A stretch of DNA of 64,000 nt, from contig NZ_CM003594.1 in the NCBI RefSeq assembly GCF_001435295.1, positions 1,860,001-1,924,000 of the forward strand, read 5' to 3'. The DNA is from Psychrobacter sp. P11F6 (lineage in GTDB: Bacteria; Pseudomonadota; Gammaproteobacteria; Pseudomonadales; Moraxellaceae). The translations under genes and the position numbers were made by a program. The notes under the pieces were generated by a model that did no database searches, had not been told where the DNA came from, and saw nothing but the letters and a program-made list of their open reading frames with translations. Below, in pieces: positions 18,220 through 26,805 of this stretch. Position 1 is the first letter of the stretch. Every line of letters starts with the position of its first letter.

Positions 18220-18960
18220 TGCAAAGTTACCAGTGATTCTCTAATGAACACTCAAGCTTTACCTTAATGCTATTCATGTTAAAAACCAAAGAACACAGGC
18301 TATATAAAAGTTGTAAGGCGGATGAACCAGCCAATTAAAGCCTTTATTTAGAATATTGTCACATGCAAAATGGTTGAAAATAAATGTAAATCAACAACAA
18401 ATTAAGGGTTTCTAACAAATTTTATTGTTTCATCATTTTATGGCAAGTCCTATAACTTGCCATAAAAATCCTCCTATCTACTTTCAATAACAAATACAAG
18501 CCATTGATTTAATTTAAATAATTAAAAATACCCTTATATTTCCTCTCATCAAAATACTTCGTTGCCAATTGGTACTGATAGATTTTAATCCTTGTTTTTT
18601 ACAAATAATTGCGTTAACCTCGTTTAACTGTACTTTGATACATAACCCGTACATAGCTACTAATAAACTTTGCATTTAATTATATTTTGGTTGTAGCTCG
18701 TACGTATAGTTAGCGAATTGTAGATTCCAAGCTTTCAAATACACTACTTAATTAACGGTTTAATAACAAAGACACACGCAATACCTTCTAAAACCTTTAC
18801 TAATTTAGCAATGTTAGAAAGCTTGTAAATAGCACATATAGCGGACTCGGTACTCAACCTTTGTATTCGGATTGGGTGTTCTACTAATATCGTTAGCTGT
18901 CATTTGAGCGTTTCATAAGTATCTTTGGTCGTATTATCCCGACCCGCTTATGATAATAAA
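18220..18960. other. Long AT-rich intergenic region with hairpin
   Basis: About 740 bp without a recognised gene downstream of rodA; including a doubtful 54-codon frame, the gap to rlpA is 921 nt. The clearest structure is a perfect 12-bp hairpin, TTTTATGGCAAG / CTTGCCATAAAA with an eight-base loop (18437-18468), a probable terminator although 217 nt past rodA. A small RNA gene in this gap is possible but nothing specific supports one. Confidence 0.4.
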
Positions 18961-19140
18961 ATGAAAAATTACCATACCTTAAAATCTATAAAAGCCACGT
19001 TTAGTATCAATAATTATATGAAAAAAAATATTGATGATGCGGCTTTAGAGTTTGTGACGCTGTTAGATTGGTCTAACATTGCCACGCTCAGTCTAGAACT
19101 ATTAGAGTTAGATTTTAAAGTATAAGTTATAGAGGTATCT

Positions 19141-19755
19141 ATGAATAAGCGTTTATCTGGTTTACTTACCATGTCAGCAGTATTGTTTGCTGGCTCCGCA
19201 GTTGCTACTAATGCAAATGCTGTAGAAGCCAAAACCTCTCTTGCGATGATTTCACAAGATAACGCCTCCCATATCGATCGTGTACTTGGTGAGCTTAGCC
19301 GTCAACATGATGGCGCATCAAGTTTGGTGAAGTCAGCACGCCAACCAACCTCGTTGGCACTTAGCAGCTCGCTGTTAGCCAGTGACACCTCTCAACTGAC
19401 TAATGATGAAGATGTATTAGAGCGTCTGACAGCCGTAGCCTCTAACTCGGTCAGTAAATTCAAGCAAACAGGCCTAGCCTCTTGGTATGGTCGTAAATTC
19501 CATGGTCGTAAAACAGCCAGTGGTGAAACATTCGATATGAATGGTTTGACAGCGGCGCATCGTTCACTGCCATTGAATTGCTATGTTAAAGTCACGAATA
19601 AGACCAATGGTAAAAGCGTCGTGGTAAAAGTGAATGATCGTGGTCCATTCCATGGTAACCGTGTGCTAGATTTGTCTTATGGTGCTGCCAAAAAACTCGG
19701 TATTACGGGTAAAGGTGTTGGTAATGTTGCTATTGAGCGCGTTTCAGGACCATAA
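19141..19755 (+). CDS. rlpA: RlpA-like septal ring lytic transglycosylase
   Basis: A 204-residue exported protein with a C-terminal double-psi beta-barrel, the catalytic domain of RlpA, which cleaves glycan strands lacking stem peptides. Seen: a signal peptide (LLTMSAVLFAGSAVATNANA) and the RlpA core ASWYGRKFHGRKTASGETFDMNGLTAAHRSLP, VKVTNKTNGKSVVVKVNDRGPFHGNRVLDLSYGAAKKLG. The catalytic Glu (SGETFD) and Asp (NDRGPF) are both present. There is no lipobox and no C-terminal SPOR domain, so it is a shorter, soluble-type member and the rlpA name is by domain only. A strong terminator follows. Confidence 0.88.
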   Translation: MNKRLSGLLTMSAVLFAGSAVATNANAVEAKTSLAMISQDNASHIDRVLGELSRQHDGASSLVKSARQPTSLALSSSLLASDTSQLTNDEDVLERLTAVASNSVSKFKQTGLASWYGRKFHGRKTASGETFDMNGLTAAHRSLPLNCYVKVTNKTNGKSVVVKVNDRGPFHGNRVLDLSYGAAKKLGITGKGVGNVAIERVSGP

Positions 19756-19788
19756 TTCTAAAAAAACAGTCTATTTGTATTAGACCAT

Positions 19789-19824
19789 AAAAAGCGCCTA
19801 ACACATCAGTGTTAGGCGCTTTTT
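19789..19824 (+). terminator. Bidirectional terminator between rlpA and radA
   Basis: Perfect 16-bp stem AAAAAGCGCCTAACAC / GTGTTAGGCGCTTTTT with a four-base loop, A run before and T run after, so it can end both convergent genes. Confidence 0.9.
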
Positions 19825-19925
19825 ATAGTTTCAGTTTATTGTATCCATTAGGCTACAAATAAAGCTGTAGCGCTTAGCAATAACTTATAAAACAAGGTGT
19901 AATCAAAATGATTAACCCTTACACC

Positions 19926-21365
19926 TTACAGTTCAAATGCACTCTCAATGGCATCATCAAGACGCTCAACGGCAATCACATTGATGCCTTTAAATTGAGG
20001 AGCATCCTTAGCAGGCGCATTGGCTTTTGGGATAATGGCATGCTTAAATCCATGTTTCATCGCTTCCTTTAAACGTTCTTGACCGTTTGGTACAGGACGG
20101 ATTTCACCCGACAATCCCACTTCACCAAATACAGCCAATGACGATGGCAAGGCTTTTTCTTTAATACTTGAGGCACAAGCCAACAATACTGCCAAGTCAG
20201 ACCCAGTCTCTATAACCTTGACACCACCGACGACGTTGACATACACATCTTGTCCGCTAGTATGAATACCGCCGTGTCGATGCATGACGGCCAGCAGCAT
20301 GGACAGACGCTGAAAATCCAATCCTAATGCCATTCGTCTAGGTGAGCCTTGCGAATCATCCACTAAAGCTTGCACCTCCACCAACAAGGGTCGTGTGCCT
20401 TCGCGGCTGACCATGACGACAGATCCAGCAACGGGTTTGTCATAGCGACTCAAAAATATCGCTGATGGATTGGCGACCTCTTTCAGTCCCATATCTGTCA
20501 TACCAAAAATACCTAATTCGTTGACGGCACCGAAGCGGTTTTTGACGGCACGAATCATCCGAAAGCGTGAGTCTGATTGACCTTCAAAATATAAGACCGT
20601 ATCAACCATGTGTTCAAGAACGCGCGGCCCTGCGAGCGTGCCTTCCTTGGTGACGTGACCCACTAAAAATAGCGCGGTGCCAGTTTGTTTGGCATAGCGA
20701 GTCAAGATAGCCGCAGACTCTCGAATTTGACTGACGCCGCCAGGTGCAGAATTGATTGCATCCGTATAAATGGTTTGAATAGAGTCAATAATAGCGATGG
20801 CAGGCTGCTCTTGAGTCAAGGCGGCACAAATAGTTTCTACATTGGTTTCGGCCAGTACGCGTAATCTATCAGCCGGTAAATCTAAGCGCCTAGCGCGCAT
20901 AGCAACCTGTGCCAATGATTCTTCACCAGTCACATACAAGGCGCTACCTGCCAATGAGTCGGCACGTGCCATATTAGTCGCAGTTTGCAGCAAAATCGTC
21001 GATTTACCGATACCAGGATCACCACCGATTAAAACGACTGAACCAGCAACCAATCCACCACCAAGTACACGATCAAACTCACTAATACCAGTTGGTAAGC
21101 GTGTGTCTAGCGTTACGCTCACAGCATTGAGCGGCATAACCGCACTATGCGTACCTGAATAATTCCCTGATGGTGCACCACCTGATTCACGAAAGGCTGA
21201 TCGATTTGCTGCTGGTTTAGAAACGTTTTTATTATGATGCGGCATGCTCACATTTGGTGCTTCGACCAAGCTATTCCATTCACCGCAATCGGTACATTGC
21301 CCTGCCCACTTGCCAAAATGCGCGCCGCAATGCTGACAGACATAACTGCTCTTATTTTTTGCCAT
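19926..21365 (-). CDS. radA: DNA repair protein RadA
   Basis: RecA-like ATPase that promotes branch migration in recombinational repair. In order: N-terminal C4 zinc finger (CQHCGAHFGKWAGQCTDC, about 10-27), Walker A GGDPGIGKST (about 113-122), Walker B region AIIDSIQTI, the RadA-specific KNRFG motif (VKNRFGAVNELG) and a C-terminal Lon-protease-like domain (VNVVGGVKV ... VFGEVGLSGEIRPV) lacking the protease catalytic Ser. The 479-residue length is close to E. coli RadA (460). The gene is convergent with rlpA and lies 356 nt downstream of lptB on the same strand. Confidence 0.97.
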   Translation of the reverse strand: MAKNKSSYVCQHCGAHFGKWAGQCTDCGEWNSLVEAPNVSMPHHNKNVSKPAANRSAFRESGGAPSGNYSGTHSAVMPLNAVSVTLDTRLPTGISEFDRVLGGGLVAGSVVLIGGDPGIGKSTILLQTATNMARADSLAGSALYVTGEESLAQVAMRARRLDLPADRLRVLAETNVETICAALTQEQPAIAIIDSIQTIYTDAINSAPGGVSQIRESAAILTRYAKQTGTALFLVGHVTKEGTLAGPRVLEHMVDTVLYFEGQSDSRFRMIRAVKNRFGAVNELGIFGMTDMGLKEVANPSAIFLSRYDKPVAGSVVMVSREGTRPLLVEVQALVDDSQGSPRRMALGLDFQRLSMLLAVMHRHGGIHTSGQDVYVNVVGGVKVIETGSDLAVLLACASSIKEKALPSSLAVFGEVGLSGEIRPVPNGQERLKEAMKHGFKHAIIPKANAPAKDAPQFKGINVIAVERLDDAIESAFEL

Positions 21366-21626
21366 AACGTATGAACCTTATTCAAGTGTCCAATCAAGAT
21401 TAATTGATAAAATATCGTGACGCTCTGATAAGCATTAATTTGAGAATGATCTTTGAGATAAATTAGCCATCAGTATGATGGACTAGATCTTATAGAAGAG
21501 GTGATGCTAAATGTGATGAATAGCTAGATATAGGAAAAGTAGCAAGCGCTGTCTTGAGAACTTAATGGAAATTATAAGTTTAACAGACAGCGTAAATAGT
21601 AGCGCGAAAAACACGTTAAGATATTA

Positions 21627-21718
21627 AGGGTGTATTGAACATTTAAAAATACGCAGAGCTAATCGATGCGCATTTAGCAAAAATGTATTCGAGACAAGCC
21701 GAATATTCAACACATCCT
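21627..21718. repeat. 92-bp inverted-repeat element, short relative of the element at 41294
   Basis: A 92-bp element with imperfect 18-bp terminal inverted repeats (21627-21644, AGGGTGTATTGAACATTT, and 21701-21718, 14 of 18 matching). Its interior, from the left arm through CAAAAATGTATTCGAGACAAG, aligns recognisably with the left part of the 294-bp element at 41294-41587. No coding capacity. It ends three bases from the lptB stop codon, so it sits in the lptB 3' end. The rest of the 356-nt radA-lptB gap shows no gene. Probably a miniature transposon remnant or genome-wide repeat. Confidence 0.6.
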
Positions 21719-21721
21719 CAT

Positions 21722-22501
21722 TTATACGTGAAAGTCTTTACCCAAATAAACAGCTTTCACCAATTCATTTTCTAACACTTCACTAGAAGTACCCTCAGCA
21801 ATAATAGCACCTTCTGAGACGATATAAGCTTTCTCACAAATAGCCAAGGTATCGCGAACGTTATGATCGGTAATCAAAACACCAATACCACGATTTTTGA
21901 GGGTCAAAATAACGTCTTTGATATCACCAACAGAGATAGGATCCACGCCTGCAAATGGCTCATCTAATAAAATGAATTTTGGGTCAGCCGCCAATGCACG
22001 GGCAATTTCACAGCGACGACGCTCACCACCTGATACGCTCATGCCTAATGATTTTCGTACATGCTCTAGATGGAATTCACCGATTAGTTTTTCCAGCTCT
22101 TGCTTTTGCTCGCTTTTATTTAATTCTTTACGAGTTTCTAAAATAGCTAAGATGTTGTCTTCGATAGACAATTTTCGAAAAATAGACGCCTCTTGTGGTA
22201 AGTAACCAATACCCGCACGCGCACGCTCATGCATGGCATATTTAGACAGATCCATTTTTCCTAAAGTGACACGGCCTTTATCCATATTGACCAACCCAAC
22301 TACCATATAAAAGCTGGTTGTCTTCCCTGCACCATTTGGACCCAATAAACCAACGACTTGCCCTTGTTCTACGGAGAAAGAGACATCTTTCACAACCCAG
22401 CGCTTACCATAGCGTTTGCCTAGATTTTGCATTGATAGTCGCGTCGCAGGCGCTGCGTTATTGTTGGTTGCTAAAGGGTTTGTATTTTTATTATCACTCA
22501 T
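21722..22501 (-). CDS. lptB: LPS export ABC transporter ATP-binding protein LptB
   Basis: Cytoplasmic ATPase that powers extraction of lipopolysaccharide from the inner membrane with LptF/G. Motifs: Walker [17 protein letters not shown] (about 50-65), Q-loop [13 protein letters not shown] signature [16 protein letters not shown], Walker [14 protein letters not shown] and H-loop LITDHNV. It has about 15 extra N-terminal residues before [14 protein letters not shown] compared with E. coli LptB. It is the last gene of kdsD-kdsC-lptC-lptA-lptB, 79 nt after lptA. The stop codon abuts the 92-bp repeat element. Confidence 0.97.
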   Translation of the reverse strand: MSDNKNTNPLATNNNAAPATRLSMQNLGKRYGKRWVVKDVSFSVEQGQVVGLLGPNGAGKTTSFYMVVGLVNMDKGRVTLGKMDLSKYAMHERARAGIGYLPQEASIFRKLSIEDNILAILETRKELNKSEQKQELEKLIGEFHLEHVRKSLGMSVSGGERRRCEIARALAADPKFILLDEPFAGVDPISVGDIKDVILTLKNRGIGVLITDHNVRDTLAICEKAYIVSEGAIIAEGTSSEVLENELVKAVYLGKDFHV

Positions 22502-22580
22502 AACTTACTCATACGGTTGCAGAATTCAAGCACTAATACACTAAGGGATGTTGATACAGTTACATTAACTATTCAGCTTT

Positions 22581-23159
22581 TTAGCGGATGCTACTTTGGC
22601 TACCATTACTACTGGGAGGAAACACCAACTCTACGCGCTGATTACCGCCAGCAGTTGCTTCAACATCACCAGCTTTTAGGCTATAACGAATGACATTACC
22701 CGCAAAACTTGCGCCATTTTGAACCAACTTAGCATTACCCGTCAAAGTAACAATACCAGTGACCGCATTATAATCAATCTTATTGGCTTGACCTTTTGCC
22801 AGCCCTTTTTCTTGTGTGACTACCTGTTGCATGGTTGCAGGGCGTCCGGTCGCTACTGCCGAGTTGATACTGCGACCCTGTGATAGGTTAACCGTAATGT
22901 TATCAGCGGTCATTTTAAACGTACCTTGAGTGATAATGACACTACCCGAATAGCTGGTAACGCCTGTACGCTCACTATAGGTCGCTTTATCAGCCAATAG
23001 TTTGATTTCTTGATTGGCATCTGATGGCAGCGCATGACTGTAAAGTGGCAGTGCCAGCAGCATAACCGTTGGCAGCACATGTAATTGACGCAAGCGGCAC
23101 GATGTTAGATTGAAGCGTGCTAATGATGAGCGCAAAGTAGGCAAAAATTTAGATGTCAT
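22581..23159 (-). CDS. lptA: LPS transport periplasmic protein LptA
   Basis: Periplasmic beta-jellyroll protein that bridges LptC and LptD for LPS transit. Seen: a hydrophobic signal segment (LHVLPTVMLLALPLYSHA) and the OstA-like domain (IKLLADKATYSERTGVTSYSGSVIITQGTFKMTADNITV ... GNAKLVQNGASFAGNVIRYSLKAGDVEA), with the typical repeating G-x-V/A strands. The frame can open at a TTG at 23198, but the ATG at 23157-23159 (192 residues, starting MTSKFLP) is the more likely start. It lies 90 nt after lptC. Confidence 0.93.
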   Translation of the reverse strand: MTSKFLPTLRSSLARFNLTSCRLRQLHVLPTVMLLALPLYSHALPSDANQEIKLLADKATYSERTGVTSYSGSVIITQGTFKMTADNITVNLSQGRSINSAVATGRPATMQQVVTQEKGLAKGQANKIDYNAVTGIVTLTGNAKLVQNGASFAGNVIRYSLKAGDVEATAGGNQRVELVFPPSSNGSQSSIR

Positions 23160-23249
23160 AAAAATCACTCGTTTTATAATGGGTAGTAGGATTTGCAAAC
23201 TTTATGCTAGCTGCTATTTTTATTACATAGTCAATAAAAGTTACTGCGA

Positions 23250-23834
23250 TCAAAACAGTGCTTTATCTTGGCGTTCAGCTGGAGTAAAAGCGACAGCCAC
23301 TTGACCAAACTCATATTCACCGGTCTCAAGGTTGGCGGTCATGCTAGAAGCTTCAAACCGATTCATGCCTTGTTCAATCTTAACAGGCGCGTCACTATAT
23401 ACTTGCCCTGATTTGGTATTGCCTTTAAGGATACTACCTGTCACCTTTATCGGTTCAATATCTGGCGCGTCTTTATTGCCTTCACTGACCAGTGAAAAGC
23501 CCCCTGACAAGCTGAGTTCACCCGTCTGCTGACTGATAGCAGCACTACCCGCTTCAATACGATAACGCTGCTCTGCCGATGGCTCCCAATTCATAGTGAT
23601 GCCTGACATCTCGTCTAAATTGGTCTCTGGATTGTGCGTCAATGTTTTGGCAGTCAGCTCATACTCAGTTTCGCCTTTCTCATTAGTTTGTACCGCTTTG
23701 ATATCTGTTGCTTCATAATCAACATCGGTCGCTTCCATGCTAACTGGCGGCGCTATCTCTCCTTGCTGTTGAAAAAACCAACCTGCAATACCAGCAATAA
23801 TCAAGGCAAGAACTATTAAAACACGAGTATTCAC
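23250..23834 (-). CDS. lptC: LPS export protein LptC
   Basis: Bitopic inner-membrane protein receiving LPS from LptBFG and passing it to LptA. It has one N-terminal helix (RVLIVLALIIAGIAGWFF, about 4-21) and a periplasmic OstA-like domain with DVDYEATDIKAVQTNEKGETEYELTAKTLTHNPETN and YSDAPVKIEQGMNRFEASSMTANLETGEYEFG, typical of LptC. The start is GTG (23832-23834), which overlaps the kdsC stop as GTGA, a classic coupling overlap; there is no usable ATG. The 194-residue length matches the family. Confidence 0.93.
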   Translation of the reverse strand: MNTRVLIVLALIIAGIAGWFFQQQGEIAPPVSMEATDVDYEATDIKAVQTNEKGETEYELTAKTLTHNPETNLDEMSGITMNWEPSAEQRYRIEAGSAAISQQTGELSLSGGFSLVSEGNKDAPDIEPIKVTGSILKGNTKSGQVYSDAPVKIEQGMNRFEASSMTANLETGEYEFGQVAVAFTPAERQDKALF

Positions 23835-24400
23835 GACAAATTATCCTGAGTTTTTGCTGCATCAAGCGTATAGTGCGCGATGAAGTCTTGATAGTGTCCA
23901 TGACCTTTCAAAATGAGGTCACATACTTCACGTACAGCGCCAGTGCCACCTGCTCGGGTGGTGACCATGTCACTGCGATTGATGACTTCAGCATGCGCAT
24001 TGGGTACTGTTGCAGCAAATCCAACGGTCTGCATCGCTTTAATGTCTGGTAAATCATCGCCCATATAAGCGCAATCAGCAGCCGTGATATTGAGCGCTGG
24101 ATCAAGTATGGTTAGCAGCTCATTTAAAGCAACCAGCTTATCATCACGACCTTGCACCACATAATTAACGCCCATTTCCGCGGCGCGCTTATCTACCATG
24201 GCACTGCTACGACCTGTAATAATAGCTGTCAAAATGCCATAACGTGCTAACGACTTAACGCCTACGCCATCATGGACAGAAAAGGCCTTGGTCTCGATAC
24301 CATTGGCATCATAGATAATTTGACCGTTTGATAAAATACCATCGACATCCATTATCAACAGCTTTACTTGTCCGGCTTTTTTGATTAAGTCTTGCATCAT
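23831..24400 (-). CDS. kdsC: 3-deoxy-D-manno-octulosonate-8-phosphate phosphatase KdsC
   Basis: HAD-superfamily phosphatase that releases Kdo from Kdo-8-P in LPS core synthesis. Motif I is LLIMDVDGILSNGQIIY (catalytic DxD, about 16-18), with GVGVKSL, motif II TAIITGRSS and motif III/IV CAYMGDDLPDIKAM. No cap domain, as usual for this tetrameric family. The ATG at 24398-24400 is followed directly by a second ATG; GAGG upstream fits the second slightly better. It overlaps lptC by four bases and follows kdsD by 96 nt. Confidence 0.96.
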   Translation of the reverse strand: MMQDLIKKAGQVKLLIMDVDGILSNGQIIYDANGIETKAFSVHDGVGVKSLARYGILTAIITGRSSAMVDKRAAEMGVNYVVQGRDDKLVALNELLTILDPALNITAADCAYMGDDLPDIKAMQTVGFAATVPNAHAEVINRSDMVTTRAGGTGAVREVCDLILKGHGHYQDFIAHYTLDAAKTQDNLS

Positions 24401-24496
24401 GTCCCTCTTTCTTAAGGCTATTTTTTACATTTTATTGTTATAAATAGATACTGTGTGAATCTATACTGTACAAACCGATATCTTTATTAATTCTAT

Positions 24497-25489
24497 TTAT
24501 TTTACACCGGCTTGTAGCAAATCATGTACCGTAATAATTGCTTCTAAACGATCTTGGTCGTCAATAATTAGCAACTGGCTAATACCATTTTCATTCATCA
24601 CACTGAGCGCGTCTGATGCGCGCATGGTCTTGCTAATGCGCCGTGGATTACTAACCATTACTTCACCCATCGGCGTTTGCAAATCGATGCCTTTTTCTAG
24701 ACCACGGCGTAGGTCACCATCTGTGAATACCCCAACCACCTTATCATTATCATCGGTCACCACCGTCATTCCTAAGCGCCCAGCAGACATAGTAAAAAGC
24801 GCTTCTTGCAGTGGTGCTTGCTGATGAATGAGCGGCAAATCTTCCGACTTAGTATGCATTAAATCTTCAACTCGCGTTAGCAGCTGACGACCTAATGCGC
24901 CTGCTGGATGCGATAATGCGAAATCCTCTGAGGTAAAGTTGCGCGCATGGACTAAGGCAACGGCTAATGCATCGCCAAGCGCTAAGGTCGCCGTGGTACT
25001 GGAAGTAGGAGCAAGATTAAGTGGACAAGCCTCTTGCGATTTACCGAGCGTCAATACAATATTCGCGGCACGAGGCAACATACCGCGCTTATCACGGCTA
25101 ATACTAATCAGTGGAATATTTAGGTGTTTGACCACTGGCAGCAGCATCTTAATCTCATCGGACTCACCAGAGTTAGAGATAGCAAGCAGTACATCACCTT
25201 TTACCAACATGCCTAAATCGCCATGCCCAGCTTCACCAGGATGCATAAAAAAGGCTGGCGTGCCAGTAGAGGCAAACGTCGCCGCTATTTTACGCCCAAT
25301 CAATCCTGACTTACCCATACCAGTGACCACGACGCGACCCTTACAAGCCAAAATAATATCGCATGCTTGTGCAAACCTATCGTCTATCTGCTCTGTTAGT
25401 AAAGCCAATGCCGATATCTCAGTGTTAATCGCTTCGATAGCCTTACTAATAAACTGCTCATGGGTTAGATTGATTTGGGTATTACTCAT
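24497..25489 (-). CDS. kdsD: D-arabinose-5-phosphate isomerase KdsD
   Basis: Converts ribulose-5-P to arabinose-5-P, the first committed step toward Kdo. It has an N-terminal SIS domain (VVTGMGKSGLIGRKIAATFASTGTPAFFMHPGEAGHGDLGML, about 54-95; SNSGESDEI) and two C-terminal CBS domains (about 205-325). At 330 residues it matches E. coli KdsD (328). First gene of the Kdo/Lpt cluster on this strand, with a probable hfq terminator and 229 nt separating it from hfq. Confidence 0.96.
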   Translation of the reverse strand: MSNTQINLTHEQFISKAIEAINTEISALALLTEQIDDRFAQACDIILACKGRVVVTGMGKSGLIGRKIAATFASTGTPAFFMHPGEAGHGDLGMLVKGDVLLAISNSGESDEIKMLLPVVKHLNIPLISISRDKRGMLPRAANIVLTLGKSQEACPLNLAPTSSTTATLALGDALAVALVHARNFTSEDFALSHPAGALGRQLLTRVEDLMHTKSEDLPLIHQQAPLQEALFTMSAGRLGMTVVTDDNDKVVGVFTDGDLRRGLEKGIDLQTPMGEVMVSNPRRISKTMRASDALSVMNENGISQLLIIDDQDRLEAIITVHDLLQAGVK

Positions 25490-25622
25490 GGATTCGCTCT
25501 ATTTTATAATGAATCAATACTGTATTTTACTATACTATGCCCAATATTAATAATAATCTACGAAACCAATCGCTAACCACTCGGCACGTCATTTTAGACC
25601 ATTATTATACGTTTATTTATAC

Positions 25623-25654
25623 AAAAAAAACCCACTATAAAAAGCAGGTTTTGA
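25623..25654 (-). terminator. Probable hfq terminator
   Basis: On the minus strand AAAACC ... GGTTTT forms a short stem followed by an eight-T run, between hfq and kdsD. The stem is weak but the U tract is strong. Confidence 0.5.
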
Positions 25655-25718
25655 TCGGATAAATCACGTATTAGTAATACACCTTCGATAATGAATCTTG
25701 CTCTCTAACCCTTAGTCT

Positions 25719-26246
25719 CTAACCATTGTTATCATTAGATCCATCATTTGGCTTTTCCTCAAAACCCGTATTTTCTGCTGGGTTTTCAAAACCACGGTCT
25801 TGACCAAAACCGCCACGCTCAAAGCCACGCTCCTGACTCTGACCAAAGCTACCACGCTCAAAACCACGATCTTGGCCTTGGCTAAAGCCGCCACGATTAA
25901 AACCACTGCGATTAGACGCAAAACCGCGTTCTTCAAAACCACCTGTGCTAGCAGGATTACTACCGCGTTCAAAGCCACCGCCTTGATAACCTGCTGGAGC
26001 AGCGCTTTGCGGTTGGGTGCTCGTACCTGTCGTCGTACTACGTGGATTACGTGCCGGCACGACGGTTGAGATAGCGTGTTTGTATACCATTTGACTGACA
26101 GTGTTTTTGAGCAATACCACGTACTGATCAAATGATTCAATCTGACCTTGCAGCTTGATACCATTGACCAAAAAAATAGAGACAGGAATGCGATCTTTGC
26201 GCAGCGAGTTCAAAAACGGATCTTGTAAAGTTTGTCCTTTTGACAT
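25719..26246 (-). CDS. hfq: RNA chaperone Hfq with long Gly-rich C-terminal repeats
   Basis: Hexameric Sm-like chaperone that pairs small RNAs with mRNAs. The Sm core (1-66) is canonical: [46 protein letters not shown] (Sm1) and [11 protein letters not shown] (Sm2). The C-terminal 105 residues are unusual in length compared with E. coli (102 in total): repeated units such as [27 protein letters not shown], rich in Gly, Phe, Arg, Glu and Gln, ending in an acidic tail. Extended Gly-rich tails are known in Moraxellaceae Hfq, which supports the taxonomic assignment. It follows miaA by 559 nt, a gap containing a 92-bp repeat element. Confidence 0.97.
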   Translation of the reverse strand: MSKGQTLQDPFLNSLRKDRIPVSIFLVNGIKLQGQIESFDQYVVLLKNTVSQMVYKHAISTVVPARNPRSTTTGTSTQPQSAAPAGYQGGGFERGSNPASTGGFEERGFASNRSGFNRGGFSQGQDRGFERGSFGQSQERGFERGGFGQDRGFENPAENTGFEEKPNDGSNDNNG

Positions 26247-26699
26247 GAGAGCTCTCCTAAATATTATTAATTATGTTTTAGTGCCAATTATTTTAAGTGT
26301 TAATTTAATTATAATGGCTAACGGCAGATACAATAATAAATTTTCTTTATAAAACGTATCTAAATAAACGCTACTTGTTCTTAAGTGATTCCACTTTATC
26401 GCGAATACATTATTATTGTAAATAATTAAGTAACTAGTTGTTTCATTAGTTATTTTTATCAACAAACGTCAATTAATACTGATTAAAAACACAGTCAGGC
26501 TAGTATTACACCTACTATTTTGATGAATTTAAATTATAACAGCTATCTACGATATAATTTGATACTAATTGTCATTACTTTCTAATAGTTGCATAGAGCT
26601 TTTTGCAATACTATATTTTTAGTACACCATATTGTATTTATAAGGTATTCACTCATACCATATTTTGAGGCGATAGTGGTTTTTCTATCACTAATAGCT

Positions 26700-26791
26700 C
26701 TAAGGCGTGTCCTCAATTCCATCGATTAACCTCTAAATGGGCTAAAAATGGCTAAATTTTTTCATCATTTTAAAATAAGGACACGCCCTAG
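26700..26791. repeat. 92-bp element with 14-bp terminal inverted repeats
   Basis: Ends CTAAGGCGTGTCCT (26700-26713) and AGGACACGCCCTAG (26778-26791) are inverted repeats matching at 13 of 14 positions, flanked by TA dinucleotides on both sides. The AT-rich interior has no coding capacity. It lies 14 nt beyond the miaA stop within the 559-nt miaA-hfq gap, which is otherwise AT-rich with no gene seen. The outer GGGCGTGT is shared with the element at 41294, but the next bases differ (CCT versus TGAAC), so it is a different type. Likely a miniature transposable element. Confidence 0.55.
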
Positions 26792-26805
26792 TATCATTGA
26801 GAGAT

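Noticed and set aside
18961..19125. 54-codon frame ahead of rlpA (start ATG 18961)
   Set aside because: No ribosome site and an AT-rich, low-complexity translation with no motif; more likely untranslated sequence in the long gap.
25712..26164. 150-residue frame inside hfq
   Set aside because: A shadow of the Gly-rich Hfq tail repeats, giving a Val/Ala/Leu-rich translation with no support.
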